DNA of 64,000 nt from RBG-16-66-20 sp036262835. Lineage in GTDB: Bacteria; Pseudomonadota; Gammaproteobacteria; Burkholderiales; SG8-39. A model generated the notes under the pieces. The model saw nothing but the letters and a program-made list of their open reading frames with translations. It was not told the DNA's origin and searched no databases. Of this stretch, positions 38,713 to 51,333 are shown piece after piece; within the stretch, counting starts at the first letter, position 1, and each line of letters starts with the position of its first letter. The position numbers and the translations under genes were made by a program. The stretch lies in contig DATAID010000047.1 in NCBI GenBank assembly GCA_036262835.1, forward strand, positions 1-64,000. Reading direction: 5' to 3'.

Positions 38713-40148
38713 TGTCATCGCACATCTCGAACGTCCGGCCCAAGCCCGACAAGGTGCTGGAGGCCATTGCTTCGTACGCAAAAGATTCATCGATCAAGAG
38801 CGAAGAGGCCTACACCACGGCCCGCTACTGCCTCATGGACACGCTCGGCTGCGGGTTCGAGGCGCTCGAGTATCCGGCCTGCACCAAGCTGATGGGGCCG
38901 ATCGTCAAAGGCACCATGGTTCCGAACGGCGCGCGCGTGCCGGGGACGCAATTCCAGCTCGATCCGGTGCAGGCCGCCTTCAACATCGGCGCCATGATCC
39001 GCTGGCTCGACTACAACGACACCTGGCTCGCCGCGGAATGGGGCCATCCCTCGGACAATCTCGGCGGCATCCTCGCCGTTGCCGATTTCCTTTCCCGCAA
39101 CGGAAAAGACGTGAGGATGAAGGACGTTCTCACCGCGATGATCAAGGCCCACGAGATCCAGGGCGTGTTCGCCCTCGAGAACAGCTTCAACCGCGTCGGC
39201 CTCGATCATGTGGTGCTCGTGAAGGTCGCCTCGACCGCCGTGGTTTCGGGCTTGCTGGGGCTGAGCCGGGACGAAACGATCAACGCGATCTCGCACGCCT
39301 GGATCGACGGGCAGAGCCTGCGCACCTACCGCCACGCGCCGAACGCAGGCTCGCGCAAGAGCTGGGCGGCCGGCGACGCGACCGCGCGCGCGGTGCGCCT
39401 GGCGCTCATCGCGCAGACCGGCGAGATGGGCATTCCGTCGGGCCTGACGGCGAAGACCTGGGGCTTCTATGACGTCCTCTTCAGGGGCAAGCCCTTCAAG
39501 CTGAAGCGCCCCTTCGGCAGCTACGTGATGGAGAACGTGCTCTTCAAGATCTCCTTCCCCGCCGAATTCCACTCGCAGACGGCGGCCGAATGCGCGATGC
39601 AGCTGCATGACGAGATCAAGGCTTCAGGAAGAAAAACGGAAGACATAAAGAAAATCACGATCCGGACCCACGAGGCTGCGATCCGCATCATCGACAAGAA
39701 GGGCCCGCTCAACAACCCGGCCGACCGCGACCACTGCATCCAGTACATCGTCGCCGTGCCGCTCATTTTCGGCCGACTGACCGCGGAGGATTACGAGGCC
39801 GATGTCGCCGCCGATCCGAGAATCGACGCGCTGCGGGCAAAGATGGTCTGCGTCGAGGACAAGAAGTTCACGCGCGACTATCTCGACCCGAACAAGCGCT
39901 CGATCGCCAACGCGCTCACCGTCGAATTCAAGGACGGCTCGAAGCTGAAGGAAGCCGTCTGCGAGTACCCGATCGGCCACCGGCGCCGCCGCAAGGACGG
40001 CATGCCGCTGCTCGTGGAGAAGTTCAAGGTCAACCTCGCGCGCCGCTTCCCTGAAAAGCAGCAGAGGGCTATCCTCGAGCTCTGCCTCGACGCGGGCCGG
40101 CTCGACAGGACGCCGGTGCGCGACTTCGTGGATCTGATGGTCATCTAG
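38712..40148 (+). CDS. prpD: 2-methylcitrate dehydratase
   Basis: PrpD (478 aa) dehydrates 2-methylcitrate without a cluster. It belongs to the MmgE/PrpD family: RYCLMDTLGCGFEALEYP near residue 37, WLDYNDTWLAAEWGHPSDNLGG near 97, and DGQSLRTYRHAPNAGSRKSWAAGDA near 200. The GTG start at 38712 is the only start that fits homologue length, and it gives a TAGTG overlap. AcnA downstream could complete hydration to methylisocitrate. Confidence 0.95.
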   Translation: MSSHISNVRPKPDKVLEAIASYAKDSSIKSEEAYTTARYCLMDTLGCGFEALEYPACTKLMGPIVKGTMVPNGARVPGTQFQLDPVQAAFNIGAMIRWLDYNDTWLAAEWGHPSDNLGGILAVADFLSRNGKDVRMKDVLTAMIKAHEIQGVFALENSFNRVGLDHVVLVKVASTAVVSGLLGLSRDETINAISHAWIDGQSLRTYRHAPNAGSRKSWAAGDATARAVRLALIAQTGEMGIPSGLTAKTWGFYDVLFRGKPFKLKRPFGSYVMENVLFKISFPAEFHSQTAAECAMQLHDEIKASGRKTEDIKKITIRTHEAAIRIIDKKGPLNNPADRDHCIQYIVAVPLIFGRLTAEDYEADVAADPRIDALRAKMVCVEDKKFTRDYLDPNKRSIANALTVEFKDGSKLKEAVCEYPIGHRRRRKDGMPLLVEKFKVNLARRFPEKQQRAILELCLDAGRLDRTPVRDFVDLMVI

Positions 40149-40625
40149 ATGCGACGCCTCCTCGCCCTTGCCCTCTTCATCGCAGCCTTCGCGGCCGCGG
40201 CAGCCGAGCCCTGGGAGCGCTTTTTCTCGCCCTTCCTCGGCGACCTGCGCGCCGAGGCGGAAGACGCGCGCAAGGCCGGCAAGCAGGGGCTCGTCGTCAT
40301 GTACCAGTTCCAGGAATGCCCCTACTGCGCGCAGATGAAGCGCGAGGTGCTGTCGCGGCCGGAGGTGCAGGAGGCCTATCGCAAGCGCTTCACCGCGATC
40401 GAGATCGACACCCGCGGCGCGCAGCCGGTGACCGGCTTCGACGGCCGCACCCTGCCCGAGAAGGAATTCGCGCGCGCCCAGGGCATCCGCGGCACGCCGA
40501 CCTTCGTCTTCTACGCGCTGGACGGCACCATCCTCGCGACGAGCGTCGGCACGGCGAGCGCGCCCGAATTCATCCTGCGCGGCGACCGGGCCCTCGGCAT
40601 GGCGCGCAGCAGGGCCAATCCATGA
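40149..40625 (+). CDS. Periplasmic thioredoxin-like protein (SoxW/DsbD-C type)
   Basis: This 158-aa protein has a signal peptide (residues 1-19, ending AAAAAEP), the redox motif CPYC near residue 57 in YQFQECPYCAQMKRE, and the cis-proline loop GIRGTPTFVFY near 118. It is a thiol-disulfide protein probably acting in the periplasm. It abuts prpD and overlaps the next gene as ATGA. Its place inside a TCA operon is not explained by known partners. Confidence 0.85.
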   Translation: MRRLLALALFIAAFAAAAAEPWERFFSPFLGDLRAEAEDARKAGKQGLVVMYQFQECPYCAQMKREVLSRPEVQEAYRKRFTAIEIDTRGAQPVTGFDGRTLPEKEFARAQGIRGTPTFVFYALDGTILATSVGTASAPEFILRGDRALGMARSRANP

Positions 40626-40814
40626 CCCGCGCCGAGCTGCAGCGGCGCCTGGACGCGGTCTGCGGCGAGATCCGCCATTACCCGACGCCGATCGCGCGCT
40701 GCGACGAGCAGCTCACGGCGCTGATCGAGGAGCGCTCGAAGCTTTTCCTGCTTTTGGACGAGAAACAAAATCCCTGCACACCGGACGCGGTCTGGGTGAA
40801 CGATGGAGGCTTCA

Positions 40815-40825
<11 letters not shown>
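40622..40825 (+). CDS. Unrecognised 67-aa protein between thioredoxin and acnA
   Basis: The protein begins MTRAELQRRLDAVCGEIRHY and appears helical and hydrophilic, with three cysteines (near residues 14, 27 and 52) and an LTALIEERSKLFLLLDEKQ amphipathic stretch. There is no signal peptide or membrane helix. The start overlaps the thioredoxin stop (ATGA), and its end overlaps acnA by 11 nt and contains the acnA ribosome-binding site. It may exist mainly for translational coupling. I do not recognise a family. Confidence 0.65.
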
Positions 40826-43488
<2,663 letters not shown>

Positions 43489-43502
<14 letters not shown>

Positions 43503-43872
43503 GCAGCGGCCCCAGCGCCCGCTGCAGCCCCAAGCGTGAAAGCGCCTGGCGGTGGCGGGCGATAAAGGCGTAGGCCGGGTCGAGGAGCGGCCGCAGCCAG
43601 CGGCTTCGCCAGAGTCGCGCCGCGCCCCGCAATCCGGCCGAGTCGTAGATCGCTTCGAAGGCGTCCAGGCCGACCAGCCATTTCCCGTCCGGCGTCCGGG
43701 CGTGCATCCGCCCCATCATGCGCTCGCGCCTCACGCCGTCCACGCCCTCCTCGGGAAAGCCGGCGGCCGAGCAATCGATGAGCGCCATGCCGGCGCCCCG
43801 CGCCTGCAAGGCGCGCATTTCCGTCTCGCAAAGCGGGCACGACTTGTCGTAGTAGACCTGCAAACCGCGCAT
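43489..43872 (-). CDS. DCC-family (DUF393) thiol-disulfide protein
   Basis: This 127-aa protein has the DUF393 signature VYYDKSCPLCETEMRAL near residue 7 (CxxC is CPLC) and the family's WLVGLDAFEAIY near 64. DCC proteins are predicted to be thioredoxin-like. The end overlaps acnA by 14 nt convergently. It lies 2 nt after the regulator gene and is probably co-transcribed with it. Confidence 0.85.
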
Positions 43873-43874
43873 GT

Positions 43875-44402
43875 TCAGGCGGCCTTCAGCAGCGAGCGCA
43901 TCTTGGCGCCGAGCTTGACGAGGCGCTTGAGCGCCGCGTCGTCCATCGAGAGCATCTGGTCGGCCCAGGGGCCGAGCGCCTCCATGAGCGCGAGCGTCTC
44001 GGTCACCTGCTTGCGCGCGCGCGGGTCGGCGCGCTCGAACTCGGGGCTCGAAACGCAGTCGCGCAGGAAGGCCACGGTCGGGTCGAACTCGCGGGCCTTG
44101 CGCTCGCGCACGAGGATGCGCAGCAGTGCCCAGGGATCCTGCGCCGTCTCGAAGTGGTCGCGCCGGTCGCCTTTCAGGTGCACCACCCGGATCAGGTCCC
44201 AGTTCTGCAGCTCACGCAGGCTCGCGCTCACGTTCGAGCGCGCCACCTCGAGCGCGGCGGCGATCTCCTCGGCGTTCATCGGCCGGCCGCGCAGGTAAAG
44301 GAGCGCCTGGATCTGCGCGACCGTGCGGTTGACGCCCCAGCGCGTCGCCATCCCGCCCCAGTGCTGGATGAAGCGGTCCTCGAGGGTGCTTTGCGCTGCC
44401 AT
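43875..44402 (-). CDS. GbsR/MarR-type transcriptional regulator
   Basis: This 175-aa winged-helix protein starts FIQHWGGMATRWGVNRTVAQIQALLYL, the GbsR-like form. The recognition segment AEEIAAALEVARSNVSASLRELQNWDLI spans about 44-71, with a wing HLKGDRRDHFE. It is divergent from an NAD(P)-binding protein gene across a 73 bp space with a perfect palindrome, so autoregulation and control of the divergent gene are likely. The minus-strand promoter ends almost at its ATG. Confidence 0.88.
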   Translation of the reverse strand: MAAQSTLEDRFIQHWGGMATRWGVNRTVAQIQALLYLRGRPMNAEEIAAALEVARSNVSASLRELQNWDLIRVVHLKGDRRDHFETAQDPWALLRILVRERKAREFDPTVAFLRDCVSSPEFERADPRARKQVTETLALMEALGPWADQMLSMDDAALKRLVKLGAKMRSLLKAA

Positions 44403-44457
44403 TTGACATCATGCTATTGTTGACCGACAATTCTGTCAAGACAGAAATAACTGTCAA
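44403..44457. promoter_or_regulatory. Overlapping divergent promoters with palindromic operator
   Basis: The palindrome TTCTGTC-AA-GACAGAA lies at 44431-44446. For the plus strand there is TTGACA (44403-44408), 17 bp, GACAAT (44426-44431). For the minus strand there is TTGACA (complement of 44434-44439), 17 bp, TAGCAT (complement of 44411-44416). A further TTGACC (44420-44425) and TGTCAA (44452-44457) extend the symmetry. A repressor on the palindrome would cover both promoters. The minus-strand start would be only a few bases before the regulator ATG. Confidence 0.7.
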
Positions 44458-44475
44458 CACAGGCGGAGAACAACA

Positions 44476-45432
44476 ATGAGAATCCTCATCCTGGGCGGCA
44501 GCGGCTTCATCGGGCGGCACGCGGCGGCGGCGCTGCGCGCCCGCGGCCACGCCGTCGTCATCGGCACCCGCCACCCCCGGCGCGCCCTCGGCAAGCTCCC
44601 ACCCGCGATCCGCGACTGCGACCTGCGCGAGACCCACCTCGAATCCCTCACCACCCGCTACGTCTGGCAGCCGCTCCTCCAGGATGTGGAGGGGGTGCTC
44701 AACTGCGTCGGCATCCTGCGCGAGCGCGGCAGCGAGACCTGGGACCGCGTGCACCACATGGCGCCGGCCGCCCTCGCCCACGCCTGCGAGCGCCTGGGCA
44801 AGCGCCTCGTGCACGTGTCGGCCCTCGGCCTGCGCGAGTCGGCACCCAGCGGCTTTCTCACCTCGAAGTGGCTCGCCGAGCGCGCCGTGGCGAAGAGCGG
44901 CGCCGACTACAGCATCGTGCGGCCCTCGCTGCTTGACGGCGAAGGCGGCTTCGGTGCGCGCTGGCTGCGCCGGGTGGCCGACTGGCCGGTGCATTTCATT
45001 CCCACGCAGGCGCGCGGCCGGATGGCCGCGCTGCAGGTGACCGACCTCGCCGACGCGCTGGCGACGCTATGCGAAGCGCGCGGCCGGGAAGACCTCAGAG
45101 TGGTGGAGCTCGGCGGCCGGGAGCGGCGCACGATGGCCGAGCACCTCGCCGCCCTGCGCACGCACGATCGGCCGGCGCTGCGCCTGCCGGTCCCCGGGCC
45201 GCTCGCGCTCCTTGCGAGCGCCGTGTGCGACCTGCTGCACTTCTCGCCCTACTCGTTCGCGCACCTGGAGCTCATGCGCAGGGACAACGTGCCGGCCATG
45301 AACGTGCTGCAGGCCCTCATCGGGCGCGCGCCTGCGCCTGTCGGGCGCGAGGCACCGAAGCTGCGGCCCGTCTACGCGTTCGCCGCGATCGGCGCCGGGC
45401 ACGAGACCCCCGTGCCGCCGAGCCCGCAGTAG
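44476..45432 (+). CDS. NAD(P)-binding atypical SDR protein (NDUFA9-like)
   Basis: This 318-aa protein has the atypical-SDR nucleotide site LILGGSGFIGRHAAAAL at residues 4-20, LNCVGILRERGSETWDRVHH near 75, and the SALGLRESAPSGFLTSKWLAE region near 116 (lacking the classical YxxxK). Similar proteins are annotated as complex I NDUFA9-like or act on quinone, flavonoid or sugar substrates. The substrate is unknown. It is divergent from the GbsR-like gene. The last 61 nt overlap the end of msrA on the other strand. Confidence 0.82.
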   Translation: MRILILGGSGFIGRHAAAALRARGHAVVIGTRHPRRALGKLPPAIRDCDLRETHLESLTTRYVWQPLLQDVEGVLNCVGILRERGSETWDRVHHMAPAALAHACERLGKRLVHVSALGLRESAPSGFLTSKWLAERAVAKSGADYSIVRPSLLDGEGGFGARWLRRVADWPVHFIPTQARGRMAALQVTDLADALATLCEARGREDLRVVELGGRERRTMAEHLAALRTHDRPALRLPVPGPLALLASAVCDLLHFSPYSFAHLELMRRDNVPAMNVLQALIGRAPAPVGREAPKLRPVYAFAAIGAGHETPVPPSPQ

Positions 45433-46034
45433 CCGTTCGGATTCTTGCCGAGGTACTGCTGGTGATAGTCCTCTGCGTAGTAGAACTCCGGCGCCGCCTT
45501 GATTTCCGTCGTGACGGGCGGAAAGCCTTTTTTCTTCAGTTCTTTTTCGAACATCTCTTTCGAGCTTTTCGCGGCGGACAACTGCGAACCCCCATAACAG
45601 TAAACCGCTGACCGATACTGCGTCCCTGCGTCGTTGCCCTGGCGCATGCCTTGCGTCGGATCGTGGCCTTCCCAGAAGGCCTTCAGCAGCTGGTCGTAGG
45701 AGATCTTCTTCGGATCGAAGACGACGAGCACGACCTCGGCGTGGTTGGTGAAGCCCGAGCACACCTCTTCGTAAGTCGGATTCTTCGTCTCGCCGCCGGC
45801 GTAGCCGACCGCGGTCGAGTAGACGCCCGGAAGCTTCCAGAAGAGCCGCTCCGCGCCCCAGAAGCAGCCCAGGCCGAACACCGCCTGCTCGAGGCCGGCA
45901 GGAAACGGCGGCACGATGCGATTGCCGTTCACGAAGTGCTTTTCGGGAACTTCGATCTTCTCGCTGCGTCCCGGAATCGTGCTCGATGCGGGCAACAGGG
46001 TCTTCATCTTCTTCATGAATGCGAACATGGGCAT
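45372..46034 (-). CDS. msrA: Peptide methionine sulfoxide reductase MsrA
   Basis: MsrA (220 aa) repairs methionine-S-sulfoxide. The catalytic GCFWGAE motif is near residue 58, with GYAGG near 80, DPTQGMRQGNDAGTQYRSAVY near 122 and a C-terminal pair of cysteines (GYCGLGGTGVSCPA) for resolving. The N-terminal tail MPMFAFMKKMKTLLP is not a clear signal peptide. GAGAGGTG precedes the ATG. The gene converges on the SDR gene. Confidence 0.95.
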   Translation of the reverse strand: MPMFAFMKKMKTLLPASSTIPGRSEKIEVPEKHFVNGNRIVPPFPAGLEQAVFGLGCFWGAERLFWKLPGVYSTAVGYAGGETKNPTYEEVCSGFTNHAEVVLVVFDPKKISYDQLLKAFWEGHDPTQGMRQGNDAGTQYRSAVYCYGGSQLSAAKSSKEMFEKELKKKGFPPVTTEIKAAPEFYYAEDYHQQYLGKNPNGYCGLGGTGVSCPAPIAANA

Positions 46035-46060
46035 CACCTCTCGAACGCTAGAATAACACC

Positions 46061-47038
46061 ATGAAAATCTGCATTTACGGCGCCGGCGCGGTCGGCGGCC
46101 TGATGGCCGCGTGGCTCTCGCGCGCCGGCCACGACGTCTCTGTCGTCGCACGGGGCAAGCACCTTACGGCGATCAGGGAAAAAGGATTGCGCGTCAGGTC
46201 GGGCGGAAAAGAGGACGTCTTCAAGGTCAAGGCGGAAGAAAAGCCGGAAAAGCTTGGACCGCAGGATTACGTCGTCGTTGCCGTCAAGGCGCAGAGCCTG
46301 GGCGAGGTGGCGGCTGCCATCGCGCCGCTCGTCGGCCCCGACACCTCGATCGTCACCGCCATGAACGGCGTGCCGTGGTGGTTCTTCGATCGACTCAAGT
46401 TCGGCGAGGGCCGGCTGCGCCTCGATACGCTCGATCCGGGCGGCAAGCTCTCGCGCGCGATGCCGACCGAGCGCCTCGTCGGCTGCGTCATCCACCTCGC
46501 CGCGTCCACGCCCGAGCCGGGCGTGATCTCCCACGGCATGGGCCTGCGCCTCATCCTGGGCGAGCCGGGCGGCAAGAACACGGCGCGCACCGGGCGCATC
46601 GCGGCGGCATTGAAGGAAGCCGGGTTCGAGGCCGTCGCGAGCAGCTTCATCGAGAAGGAGTTCTGGGTGAAGCTGATCGGCAACGTGAGCTTCAACCCCG
46701 TGGCTGCGCTCACCCTCGCCACCGCCGACCGGCTGATCGCGGACGAATACGTGAAGCGCTACCTGATCGCGGTGATGCGCGAATGCCTCGCGATCGGCCG
46801 CGCGGTGGGCGTGGATGCCGACATCGATCCCGAGGCGCGCATGGACATGGCGCGCAAGCTCGGCAAGTTCAAGCCTTCGACCTTGCAGGACCTCGAAGCC
46901 GGCAAGTCGCTCGAGATCGACGGCCTGCTCACCGGCACGCTCGAAGTCGCGAGCAAGGCCGGCGTCGCGGCGCCCTTCACCGAAAGCCTCGCCGGTCTCG
47001 CGCGCCTGCGCGCCGAATCTACGGGACAGTACAAATGA
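46061..47038 (+). CDS. panE: 2-dehydropantoate 2-reductase family protein
   Basis: This 325-aa NADPH-dependent reductase has IYGAGAVGGLMAAWLSRAGHDV at the start, VVAVKAQSLGEVA near 70, and the catalytic lysine in VKLIGNVSFNPVAALT near 205, with SLEIDGLLTG near 290. Pantothenate-pathway ketopantoate reduction is the usual role, though many paralogues of this size act on other 2-oxoacids. It overlaps the LprI-like gene as ATGA. Confidence 0.85.
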   Translation: MKICIYGAGAVGGLMAAWLSRAGHDVSVVARGKHLTAIREKGLRVRSGGKEDVFKVKAEEKPEKLGPQDYVVVAVKAQSLGEVAAAIAPLVGPDTSIVTAMNGVPWWFFDRLKFGEGRLRLDTLDPGGKLSRAMPTERLVGCVIHLAASTPEPGVISHGMGLRLILGEPGGKNTARTGRIAAALKEAGFEAVASSFIEKEFWVKLIGNVSFNPVAALTLATADRLIADEYVKRYLIAVMRECLAIGRAVGVDADIDPEARMDMARKLGKFKPSTLQDLEAGKSLEIDGLLTGTLEVASKAGVAAPFTESLAGLARLRAESTGQYK

Positions 47039-47651
47039 AGCGCCTCTGGCTTCTTGTCGCCTTTCTTTTCCCCTCCTTCACGGCGATCGCCCAGTATGCG
47101 GGCCCCGGCGTGGACGCGTGCCTCAAGTACGCGCAAGCCGATACGCGCCAGTACGGCAACAAGCCGGCGAAGGTGATCATCGACCGCGACGCCCACCTCA
47201 CCATCGAAAAATACACGCGCAAGGCGGGAAGCCAGTTCGTGAGCTCGATCCTCACGGGCAACGGCGCCATCGCCTTCGAGCGCGGCGTGTCGGTCGAGAT
47301 GAGCTTCGTGTGCCTGCTGGCGAGCGACCGGCAGGCAGTCTTCTTCTACTGGCTGCCGCGCCAGGAGGCCTCCTCGCTCACGCAGTGCAAGCGCGGGCCG
47401 GATGCCGCCGAGTGCCTCGATGCCCTGCAGCAGGTTGCCGACCAGGACCTGACCGCGCTCTACGCCCAGCACTACGTGGAAGCGCGCGAGACCGACGCCA
47501 AGGCGGGCAACGAGAATGCGAGCAACGCGTTCCGCCGCGCGGGCGACGCCTGGAAAGCCTATCGCGATGTCGAATGCGCCCTGCGCGGCGGCGGCCAGGC
47601 GACCAAGGCCTGCCTCGTCGACCTCACCCGCCGAAGGGCGCTCGACCTCAG

Positions 47652-47655
<4 letters not shown>
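47035..47655 (+). CDS. Secreted LprI-like (DUF1311) protein
   Basis: This 206-aa exported protein has a signal peptide (residues 1-19, ending AIAQ) and six cysteines. The C-terminal half resembles the DUF1311/lysozyme-inhibitor LprI pattern: FRRAGDAWKAYRDVECALRGGGQATKACLVDLTRRRALDL. It may be a periplasmic inhibitor or envelope protein. The N-terminal region (residues 20-110) is unrecognised. It is coupled by 4 nt overlaps to panE before and dusA after. Confidence 0.75.
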
Positions 47656-48635
<980 letters not shown>

Positions 48636-49360
48636 GGAGCGCGTCAGCAAGGAAGAGTGGCAGCTGCGCGTCGATCTCGCCGCCGCCTACCAGTGCGCCG
48701 CGATCTACAAGTGGACCGACATGATCTTCACCCACTTCTCGGCGCGCCTGCCCGGGCACGACGAGTTCCTGATCAACGCCTACGGCCTCATGTTCGACGA
48801 GATCACCGCCTCGAACCTGGTGAAGGTCGACCATCACGGCAAGATCCTCGAGGACCCGCTCGAGCTCGGCTACAACGAGGCGGGCTTCGTCATCCACGGC
48901 TGCGTGCACGAGGCGCGTCCGGAGGCCCAGTGCGTGATCCACACGCACACCCGCGCCGGCGTCGCCGTCTCGGCCATGAAATGCGGGCTGCTGCCGATCA
49001 GCCAGCACGCGATGCGCGTGCAGCGCATGGTCACCTACCACGACTACGAGGGCATCGCGCTCGAGATGGACGAGCGCGAGCGCATGGCGGAGGACCTCGG
49101 CAAGACCTCCAAGGCGATGATCCTGCGCAACCACGGGCTGCTCACGCTCGGCGAGACGGTGCGCGAGGCCTTCTCGATCATGTACTACCTCGACTGCGCC
49201 TGCCAGATCCAGATCGACGCGATGTCCGGCGGCATGGAGAACGTGCTCGAGATGAGCAAGCACGCGGCGGACACCGCCGCCCAGCAGTTCGAGCGCCCGA
49301 ACCGCATCGGCGCCTACAAGGACTGGCCGGCGCTCCTGCGCATGCTCGACCGCAAGGGCA

Positions 49361-50584
49361 TCAACTACCGCGAGTAGCGGCCGCGGCCCGGCGCGTTCCC
49401 GGCAGGTTGAGCACGGTGCCGATGGTCAGCACGGTGGTCACCACGACCGAGAAGAACACCGCGGCCGCGAAGCCGCGGTCGAGCAGCCATCCGAAGTACA
49501 CCGGCGTCACCATCGAGCCGACGTCCAGGCCCGAGTACACGAACCCGTAGACCTTGCCGGTCGAGCCCGGCGGCGTGCTCGCGCGCACGATCATGTCGCG
49601 CGAGGGGTTGGTCATGCCGCTCGAGAACCCCATCATCGCGAAGAGCAGCGGCATCGCCGCGGCCGGGAACCACTGCGAGGCGACCATGAACATGACCACG
49701 GCGCTCGCGCTCATGCCGGTCGCCGCCACCAGGTCGTGGCGCGAGGCGCGCACCGCCAGGAAGCCGCCCGCGAAGATGCCCGCCGCGGCGCCGAGCAGGT
49801 AAGCCGTGAGCGTGGCCGAAGCGAGCGGCGCGCTCATTCCGTACAGCGGCATGAGCGTGGCCACGCCGAAGTTCTGGACCGCGATGAAGGCCACCCCGAC
49901 CAGCACGAAATAGCCGAAGCACATGAGGATGGGCAGCGAGCCGAGCACCTTCAGGTCGGCCGCGAAGCCGCCCCGCGCCGCGGCCCGGCGCGCATCGGCC
50001 GGCTCGACGTAGAGCGCGCCGCGCTGGAAGACGAGGAAGACGATCACCGCGAGGCCGAGGAGCGAGGCGCCGATGAGCGCGCCGCGCCAGCCGACCGCGC
50101 CAACCATGCCGATCGCGTAGCCCGGCGCCGCCGCATAGCCGAGGAAGCCGGCGATGCCATGCCAGCTGAAGGCGTAGCCCAGGCGCTCCTTGCCGACGCG
50201 CGCGTTGAGGATCGAGAAGTCGCAGGGGTGGAAGACGCTGTTGCCGAGGCCGCCGACGAGCGCCGCGAGGATGAGCATCTCGTAGCTGTGCGCGAGGCCG
50301 GCGAGGAGCGCGCCCGAGGCCGAGAGCGTGAGCCCGAAGAAGAGCACGCGGCGCGCGCCGAGCTTGTCCACCGCGAAGCCGGAGAGCGTCTGGCAGATGC
50401 CGCTCACCACGTAATAGAGGGCCACCGTCGCGCCGAGGGCCGCGTAGCTCACGCCCAGGTCGTCCTTGATCAGCGGGAACACCACCGCCGTCGCGATCTG
50501 GTAGAAGTGCGACAGCCCGTGGGCGAGCGCGACCAGCCCGATGATGCGGATGTCGGTCCTAAGGGTTTGCGCTGTCGATTGCAT
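49361..50584 (-). CDS. MFS transporter
   Basis: This 407-aa protein has 12 predicted helices, beginning LVALAHGLSHFYQIATAVVFPLIKDDLGVSYA, which recalls fosmidomycin-resistance-like MFS proteins. The loop motif is GFAVDKLGARRVLF near 70. It is the last gene of the minus-strand run that starts with the Rieske oxygenase and overlaps the hydrolase gene by 26 nt. It may import the same compound or export a product. Confidence 0.9.
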   Translation of the reverse strand: MQSTAQTLRTDIRIIGLVALAHGLSHFYQIATAVVFPLIKDDLGVSYAALGATVALYYVVSGICQTLSGFAVDKLGARRVLFFGLTLSASGALLAGLAHSYEMLILAALVGGLGNSVFHPCDFSILNARVGKERLGYAFSWHGIAGFLGYAAAPGYAIGMVGAVGWRGALIGASLLGLAVIVFLVFQRGALYVEPADARRAAARGGFAADLKVLGSLPILMCFGYFVLVGVAFIAVQNFGVATLMPLYGMSAPLASATLTAYLLGAAAGIFAGGFLAVRASRHDLVAATGMSASAVVMFMVASQWFPAAAMPLLFAMMGFSSGMTNPSRDMIVRASTPPGSTGKVYGFVYSGLDVGSMVTPVYFGWLLDRGFAAAVFFSVVVTTVLTIGTVLNLPGTRRAAAATRGS

Positions 50585-51317
50585 TTACGAAGCTGACGAC
50601 GGAAGACAAAACCCTTTCTGGTTGATCCCGATGCGGCGAATGGCCGCAATCCTCGAGCTTCAGCAGCTCGCACGGCCCCTTCACCTGGCGCTTGATCGCC
50701 TCGAGCTGCGCCATCGTCCCGTACTCGTCGTTCTCGCCCTGGATCGCGAGCACGGGGCACGTGATTCCCGGCAGGTATTCCTCGATGTTCCACTTCTCAA
50801 ACGCCGGATCGAGCCAGGCGTCGTTCCAGAGATAGAACGTCTTGCGCGGGTCCGTATGGTACTTGGCGAAGCGCTGCGGCAGGTCGGTCGTTTCGAAAGT
50901 CGCCCGGATCCTGCGGATACTCTCCAGGTTGAACTTCTCGATGAAAACGTGGGGAGCGAGTACGACCAATCGCTCTACTTCGTTCAACCCGGAATAAATC
51001 AGGGCAATCGAAGCGCCGTCGGAATGGCCGACGAGGACGGGCTTTTTGATCCTGAAAGCCTTCAGAACTTCTGCAAGCTCCTGGGCGCCCCGATGCATGA
51101 ATTTCACATCGACTTTTTCTTCTTCTAGAACATCCGACTGCCCGTATCCGTACCGGTCGTAGACGAGCGCCTTCCGGCCGGTCGCTTTCGCCACCCTGGC
51201 CGGAAAGTCCCGCCACAATCTGATCGAGCCGAGGCCTTCGTGCAGGAAAACGAGCGCCGGCTCCGCGCCCTCGATCAGCTCGGCTTCGAGGACGTGGCCG
51301 CCGGCGGTGATGCGCAT
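50559..51317 (-). CDS. Alpha/beta hydrolase
   Basis: This 252-aa protein has the oxyanion segment FLHEGLGS near residue 24, nucleophile elbow GHSDGAS (Ser near 96), an acid in GENDEYG and the catalytic histidine in CGHSPHRDQPE near 228. Relatives open lactone or ring-cleavage products or cleave esters. No signal peptide is seen. It lies 16 nt after the substrate-binding protein gene, so a role in processing the imported compound is likely. Confidence 0.88.
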   Translation of the reverse strand: MRITAGGHVLEAELIEGAEPALVFLHEGLGSIRLWRDFPARVAKATGRKALVYDRYGYGQSDVLEEEKVDVKFMHRGAQELAEVLKAFRIKKPVLVGHSDGASIALIYSGLNEVERLVVLAPHVFIEKFNLESIRRIRATFETTDLPQRFAKYHTDPRKTFYLWNDAWLDPAFEKWNIEEYLPGITCPVLAIQGENDEYGTMAQLEAIKRQVKGPCELLKLEDCGHSPHRDQPERVLSSVVSFVNAIDSANP

Positions 51318-51333
51318 TGCGCCATCATAAAGC

